Source of the DNA: Okapia johnstoni
Lineage: Eukaryota > Chordata > Mammalia > Artiodactyla > Giraffidae
NCBI GenBank assembly: GCA_024291935.2
Contig: CM044311.1
Coordinates: 24,928,001 to 24,992,000, forward strand
Length of the DNA: 64,000 nucleotides
Direction of reading: 5' to 3'
Positions within the stretch are counted from its first letter, which is position 1. Each line of letters begins with the position of its first letter. The position numbers and the translations under genes were made by a program. A model generated the notes under the pieces. The model searched no databases and was not told the DNA's origin. It saw only the letters and a program-made list of their open reading frames with translations. Below, one piece after another: positions 58,249-64,000 of this stretch.

Positions 58249-59932
58249 TGTTGTTCAGCCACTAAGTCCTGTCCAGCTCTTTGTGACCTCATCAGCTACA
58301 GCATACCAAGCTACTCTGTCCTCCATTATCTCCCAGAGTTTGCTCAAATTCATGTCCATTGAGTCAGTGATGCTATATAACCATCTCATCCTCTACCACC
58401 CCCTTCTCCTTTTTCCTCCAATTGTCCCCAGCATCAGGATCCTCTCCAATGAGTCAGCTCATCGCAACAGGTGGCCAAAGTATTGGAGCTTCAACTTCAT
58501 CATCAGTCCTTCAAATGGATATTCATGGTTCATTTCCTTTAGGATTGACAAATTTGATCTACTTGCAGTCCAAGGGACTCTCAAGAGTCTACTCTAGCAC
58601 CACAATTTGAAAGTATCATCCTTTGTTGCTCAGTCTTCTTTATGCTCCAAACTTCACATCCATATATGACTACTGGGAAAACCATAGCTTTGACTATATG
58701 GACTGTGCCAGCAAAGTGATGTCTCTGCTTTATAATACACTGTCCAGGTTTATCAAAGCTTTCCTTCCAAGGAGCGAGCATCTTTTAATTTCATGGCTGC
58801 AGTCACATCATCCACGGTGATTTTCAAGGCCAGTAGTTTTCTCTACTGTCTTCAATTTAAGTTTGAATTTTGCAAAAAGAAGCTCATGCTCTGAATGACA
58901 GTCATGTCTCAGTCTTCTTTTTGCTGACTGTATAGAATGTCTCCATTTTGGGCTGAAAAGAACATAATCTATTTGATTTCAGTACTGACCATTGAGTGAT
59001 GTCCATGTGTAGCATTCTCTTGGATTGTTGGAAAAGGGTCTTTACTATGACCAGAGTATTCCCTTGACAAAATTCTGCTAAGCTTTTCTCTGTTTCATTT
59101 TGGACTCCAAGGCCAAACTTGCCTGTTATTTTGGGTATCTCTTGACTTCTACTTTGGCATTCCAATCCCCTATGATGAAAATGACACCATTTTTTGGTGT
59201 TAGTTCTAGAAAGTGTTGTAGGTTTTCATACAACTGGTCAGCTTCAGCTTCCTCAGCATCAGTGTTTGGGGCATAGATTTGGATTACTGTGATTGAATAG
59301 TTTGGCTTGGAAACAAACTGAGATCATTCTGTTGTTTTTGAGATTGCACCCAAGTACAATATTTCAGGCTCTTTTTTTGAGTATGAGGGCTATTCTATTC
59401 TAAGGGATTCTTGTCCACAGTAGTAGATATAATGGTCATCTGAACTAAATTCATCCATTTTAGTTCACTGATTCCTAAAATGTTGATCTTGCCATCTCCT
59501 GTTAAGCAAGTCCAACTTACCTTGATTCATGGATCTAACATTCCAAGTTCCTTTACAATATTGCTCTTTAGAGCATTGGAATTTACTTTCACCACCAGAC
59601 ACACCCACAACTAAATGTCATTTCCACTTTGGTCCACCCATTTCATTCTTTCTGGAGCTATTAGTAATTGCCCTCTGCTTTCCCTCAGTAGCATATTGGA
59701 CACTTTTTATCTGAAGGACTCATCTTCTGATGTCATATATTTTTACCTTTTCATATTCCCCATGGGGTTCTCCAGGCAAGAATACTGGAGTGGGTTGCCA
59801 TTTCTTCCATGGAACCATGTTCTGTCAGAACTCTCCACTATGACCCATCTGCCTTGGATGGCCCTGCACGGCATGGCTCATAGCTTCATTGATTTATGCA
59901 AGCCCTTTCATCATGACAAAGCTGTGATCCAT
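58249..59932 (-). mobile_element. Older BovB LINE, minus strand, RT core deleted, 5' UTR retained
   Basis: The minus strand reads 5' UTR (59,932-59,560), then most of the endonuclease domain (to about 58,836). It then jumps, at about 58,834, to the C-terminal part and 3' tail (58,249). Roughly 1.3-1.4 kb covering the linker and RT is missing. Divergence and many stops exceed those of the adjacent copy. It is the only copy here with a nearly complete endonuclease region, but broken. Confidence 0.92.
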
Positions 59933-59953
59933 AAAGGGGATTATTTTACACAT

Positions 59954-61215
59954 CAGTTCAGTTCAGTTCAGTCGCTCAGTCATGTCTGACTCTTTGCGAC
60001 CCCATGAATTGCAGCACGCCAGGCCTCTCTGTCCATCACCAACTACCGGAGTCTACCCAAACCCATGTCCATCGAGTCGGTGATGCTATCCAACCATCTC
60101 ATCCTCTGTTGTCCCCTTCTCCTCCCACCCCCAATCCTACCCAGCATTAGGGTCTTTGCCAATGAGTCAACTCTTTGCATGAGGTGGCCAAAGTATTGGA
60201 GTTTCAGCTTCAACATCAGTCCTTCCAATGAACACCCAGGACTGATCTCTTTTAGGATGGATTGATTGGATCTCCTTGCAGTCCAAGTGACTCTCAAGAG
60301 TCTTCCCCAACACCACAGTTCAAAAGCATCAATTCTGCGGCACTCAGCTTTCTTCACCGTCCAACTCTCACATCCATACATGACCACTGGAAAAACCATA
60401 GCCTTGACTAGACGGACCTTTGTTGGCAAAGTAATGTCTCTGCTTTTCAATATGCTATCTAGGTTGGTCATAACCTTCCTTCCAAGGAGTAAGCGTCTTT
60501 TAATTTCATGGCTGCAATCACCATCAGCAGTGATTCTGGAGCCCAGAAAATAAAGTCTGCCACTGTTTCCACTTTTTCCCCATCTATGTCCCATGAAGTG
60601 ATGGGACCAGATGCCATTATCTTAGTTTTCTGAACGTTGAGCTTTTAAGCCAACTTTTTCACTCTCCTCTTTCACCTTCATGAAGAAGCTCTTTAGTTCT
60701 TCACTTTCTGCCATAAGGGTGGTGTCATCTGCATATCTGAGGTTATTGATATTTCTCCCGGCAATCTTGATTCCAGCTTGTGTTTTTTCCAGCCCAGCGT
60801 TTCTCGTGATGTACTCTGCATATAAGTTAAATAAGCAGGGTGACAATATACAGCCTTGACGTACTCCTTTTCCTATTTGGAACCAGTCTGTTGTTCCATG
60901 TCCAGTTCTAACTGTTGCTTCCTGACATGCATACAGGTTTCTCAAGAGACAGGTCAGATGGTCTGGTATTCCCATCTCTTTCAGAATTTTCCACAGTTTA
61001 TTGTGATCCACACAGTCCAAGGCTTTGGCATAGTCAATAAAGCAGAAATGGATGTTTTTCTGGAACTCTCTTGCTTTTTCGATGATCCAGCGAATATTGG
61101 CAATTTGATCTCTGGTTCCTCTGCCTCTTCTAAAACCAGCTTGAACATCTGGAAGTTCACGGTTCACATATTGCTGAAGCCTGGCTTGGAGAATTTTGAG
61201 TATTACTTTACTAGC
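59954..61215 (-). mobile_element. BovB LINE, minus strand, RT to tail, with TSD
   Basis: The minus-strand element runs from the start of the RT fingers to the repeated 'cagttcagttcagttcag' tail. A 181-codon frame (60,622-61,167) holds the fingers and palm with intact RYADD (near 60,728) and the intact Q codon after 'KAREF'. A 183-codon frame (60,043-60,594) holds the C-terminal domain. A frameshift near 60,610 separates them. An 11-bp TSD, attttacacat, lies at 59,943-59,953 and 61,216-61,226. It inserted directly beside the older BovB. Confidence 0.97.
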
Positions 61216-61226
61216 ATTTTACACAT

Positions 61227-62500
61227 AACCCAAGATAAATTTAACAGATTTCCCTAAATTTGTGAAGAAGAGTTTTACTACTTCATGTGTACTTATATTC
61301 ATATAGACATTCACATTCATATATATTCACATTAAATATTCTATATAAAATATATGTGATATATTTATATTTTGTGCTACTATGTGATATACTCATAAAT
61401 GTAAGTATATGCATAGATACACTTGTATATATACTTACCATGCATATTCATATATATAAGTATGTGCATACCTTTATATACTATATATACCCACAAAATT
61501 ATTTCATATTGCGGTAGGTTCTAATAATTGAATGCATCATTTTATGCAGTAGTGCCAATACAGTAGAAAAAAGCTTGCATTATTTTTCCTTGTCATATAG
61601 AGACAGAAGTTTAGGACAGGAAAAGTCATAGATGACCTCAATACTGAAGCAGAATGAATATGCAAACAATAGATTATAAAATTAACTTGTAATACTATAA
61701 TAATAATAATTAAAATTATTTATATTAATAAATATTAGCACTAAAAATTGTCTCATATTGAAGCAATTGTCATATTGATGTAATCAGATATCCAAAATTT
61801 GAAATTTAGGCTATTGAAACATCTATATTTCATAGGAACAATAAAGCAATTTCAATTTTTGTAAATCAAAGTGCATCACATATGAAATAGACCTTGAACT
61901 CTTTCCATAAAGCTCATGAATGAAATGTCATTAATCGAAAATAATGATCTCTGTTCCTAAAAATATTTAGTGACTTTATAGCATGCAGCTTTTTTCTGCT
62001 ATTGAAAGAATTTTAAGCATCGTAGCTGTGAAAAGAAGTGGCCAACCTATACTTGTTACATATAGTGAGAAATCATAGTCTTCTGTTAAATTTAACAGCA
62101 TTATTCCAAAAACTTGGAAACTGACTTATCACCTACAACCTGCAATGAAAAACTGTCTATACTGAACTTTTTTTTTTAAGCTTCCTAACAACATACCCTA
62201 AATATAACAGTGAATTAAGATGTAAAATATGTTTTTACTCTGTCTGACACAGAAATCATTTTTCTAGAATACACCCGGAATTGTGAGAAGATACAACTTT
62301 TCAGTTTTACATTTTTGTAACAGGATAGGTATGTCACAGGACTCGGAAGAAAATTAAAAAAGCAGTTGTTATTTTAAGAGAGAAAGTTACATTAAAATTG
62401 TGATGCTCTTCTTGTAGAAAAGCCATTGGGTATTGCATATACACTTCACTAATTAGTTCTAAACTGGGTATTCAAATGAAGAGCTCTGTTACTCCTATAT
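61227..62500. other. Unannotated, very AT-rich DNA
   Basis: Degenerate TA/ATAT tracts span about 61,310-61,500 and a (TAA)n-like run lies near 61,698. No family or exon is recognised. Confidence 0.5.
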
Positions 62501-62527
62501 GTTAACAGTTGTTTCTTGAAATAATTA

Positions 62528-62618
62528 CTATTTAGGTTTTTAAAGTACACATTAAATGTCTGCCAAATTACTTAAAAATCATAATAGACATTTAATGGGT
62601 GCTTTAAAACCTAAATAG
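62528..62618. repeat. Imperfect inverted repeat (hairpin), unassigned
   Basis: Left arm 62,528-62,561 starts 'ctatttaggttt' and ends 'attaaatgtct'. Right arm 62,586-62,618 is its reverse complement apart from one extra T and two substitutions, with a 24-nt loop. Weaker pairing extends outward by about 15 bases. It could be a MITE or a pre-miRNA-like hairpin; I do not recognise the family. Confidence 0.85.
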
Positions 62619-64000
62619 AAATTACATTTGATTATAAGTAACTGTAGGTTTATACAGCTATCATTATATGTCTATTAAGACCATTTAACTTAAGTGTTAC
62701 ATAATTAGAGAAGAGCCAGGATTTTAATTGCACATTTGCAAACTGCTAGCTTGCTTTCCTAAATATTCATTTCATCCATTGCAGAAAAGTATGAGTACGT
62801 ATGAAGATTTTGTCTTTTTTTTTCCTTAAGCAATTTTCACTACATTCTGTGAGATATGACCTAACAATTGCATACCACATGTGATAATAAGACCATATGC
62901 AAAAATAAAAAGATATTTTTATTGAAATATATCTTCCAAAGTAGGATATATTTCACTGATGCTCCACTCCTTTAAAAAAAAAAAAAAAGTCTCTTGACTG
63001 GCCGACAGGTATTTCTTATTCCTCCTTTAACGTAGCTGATTAATATTGGTCCTGCAATCAAGTAGCTGTGATAGAAAATAATTGGTATCAAACTATGATT
63101 CAGCATGTACTGTCTTGAGTCTAGAAAGTACATCCCAAGTTGCCAATAAAAAAGCACAATTTCCCATTAATTACCTCACTAAGCAGTTACTTGTTATCAC
63201 AGAAGTTAAGTGGGGATTAAAAGAGAGACTAAATTGAACTTTTATGCCTTGAAGTGCCAACTCATCTTGAACTCAAGATTGGGATATAAGATGCAAAGAG
63301 AGTAAGACTGTAATTTGCTTGCAAGTTCAATTCAGTAGATAAATAATGTGCCTCCAACCACAGGCTTTTAGAGGCACTAAAGCTACTTTCTCAAAGGTAT
63401 CCACTTTTAGTTCTTCAGTATATTTCCATTAGACACCTGAGGTTGCCTCTTGCAAAAGTGAAGAAGAAAGCATTCTGCTGAGAGGAAATTTATTTCTATA
63501 TTATTTCTTCTGTGAATATTTGTTTTTTCCTTCTGGAAAAATTTGCATTTAAACAAACTTTTGATTTCACTGGAATCCATCTGCCTACACTTACCCTATT
63601 TTTTACCCCTGAATAAACATCACCTGTGAAGTGTTGTAAACACTGTTGCTATTCCATTTCCTTAATTTTGTACAGATCTATCTAAACTCAGAGTATAGCT
63701 TGACTCATTTAACTTGGGACATGGAGGTAGGATTTTTAGTCTTTCCACATATTCTTAGTTATTCAAGGTAATCTTACTTAGGATTCTTAACCCACTTGCT
63801 CTCTTCTGATCCATTTTTTGGAAAACTAATAAAGGGAAAGAAAGCTTAGACCAAAAGATATTACAGACCCAAATTTTCATGGCAGTCCACTGGTTTTTCA
63901 CCATCCCATCAGAATGCCCTAAATTCAAGTTACTCCAGATACTAACAAGTCTCCTTTGTTTTTATTTATTTATTTATTGGTCTTTCTTTTTATCTTTTAG
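62619..64000. other. Unannotated AT-rich DNA
   Basis: An A-run is at 62,973-62,988 and a (TTTA)n run at 63,962-63,979. No repeat family or exon is recognised. Confidence 0.5.

Noticed and set aside
1..64000. CRISPR arrays, operons, phage or other prokaryote-type systems
   Set aside because: No regularly spaced repeats with unique spacers, no closely packed frames and no ribosome-binding patterns; all features are those of a mammalian nuclear genome.

Overview
This 64 kb window is AT-rich, non-coding mammalian nuclear DNA from a ruminant, most likely a bovid. The diagnosis rests on its repeats. There are about fifteen BovB (RTE-clade LINE) fragments, more than twenty Bov-tA/BOV-A2 SINEs (tRNA-Glu-like head joined to a BovB-derived tail), one CHR-type cetartiodactyl SINE, ruminant-type L1 3' UTRs and a ruminant-type ERV LTR. 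I find no convincing protein-coding exon of a host gene, no structural RNA gene and no CpG-island-like promoter. It reads as gene desert or deep intron. Species, chromosome and neighbouring genes cannot be told from the sequence. All family names are from memory of consensus sequences, without a database search.

Layout. 1-6,210: MIR and old repeat remnants, ruminant L1 3' UTR, five SINEs and two 5'-truncated BovB copies. 6,210-13,190: mostly unannotated AT-rich DNA, a GA-rich microsatellite, two LTR-like stretches, two old L1-type remnants, a ruminant L1 3' UTR and an inverted Bov-tA pair. 13,190-19,760: a BovB splitting an LTR-like repeat, then a long unannotated stretch, a Tigger-like DNA transposon end, a SINE and another BovB. 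19,760-26,640: sparse; TG microsatellites, L1 tail, three BovB 3' ends, MER20 and SINEs. 26,640-39,240: few repeats at first (solo LTR, hAT element), then a dense run of SINEs of both orientations. 39,240-52,730: the most layered part. Two old L1M elements in opposite orientation are invaded by three BovBs, one with an internal inversion, and by a young L1 fragment; a fourth large BovB lies just to the left. 52,730-61,230: SINEs, a young L1 3' end, a MaLR LTR split by a BovB that itself carries a BOV-A2, and two abutting minus-strand BovBs. 61,230-64,000: unannotated AT-rich DNA with one strong hairpin.

Interaction of elements. BovB supplies the reverse transcriptase thought to mobilise the Bov-tA/BOV-A2 SINEs, which copy its 3' tail, so the window records one retroposition system and its parasites. 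No BovB here is intact; every copy is 5' truncated, frameshifted or stop-interrupted. Many insertions can be dated relative to one another because target-site duplications (TSDs) of 8-15 bp survive. The observations most worth a second look are a BovB with a 5' inversion bounded by a TSD inside an L1M, two BovB copies sharing the same premature stop and YADD-to-YAED change, and an unassigned 33-bp-arm hairpin at 62,528-62,618.
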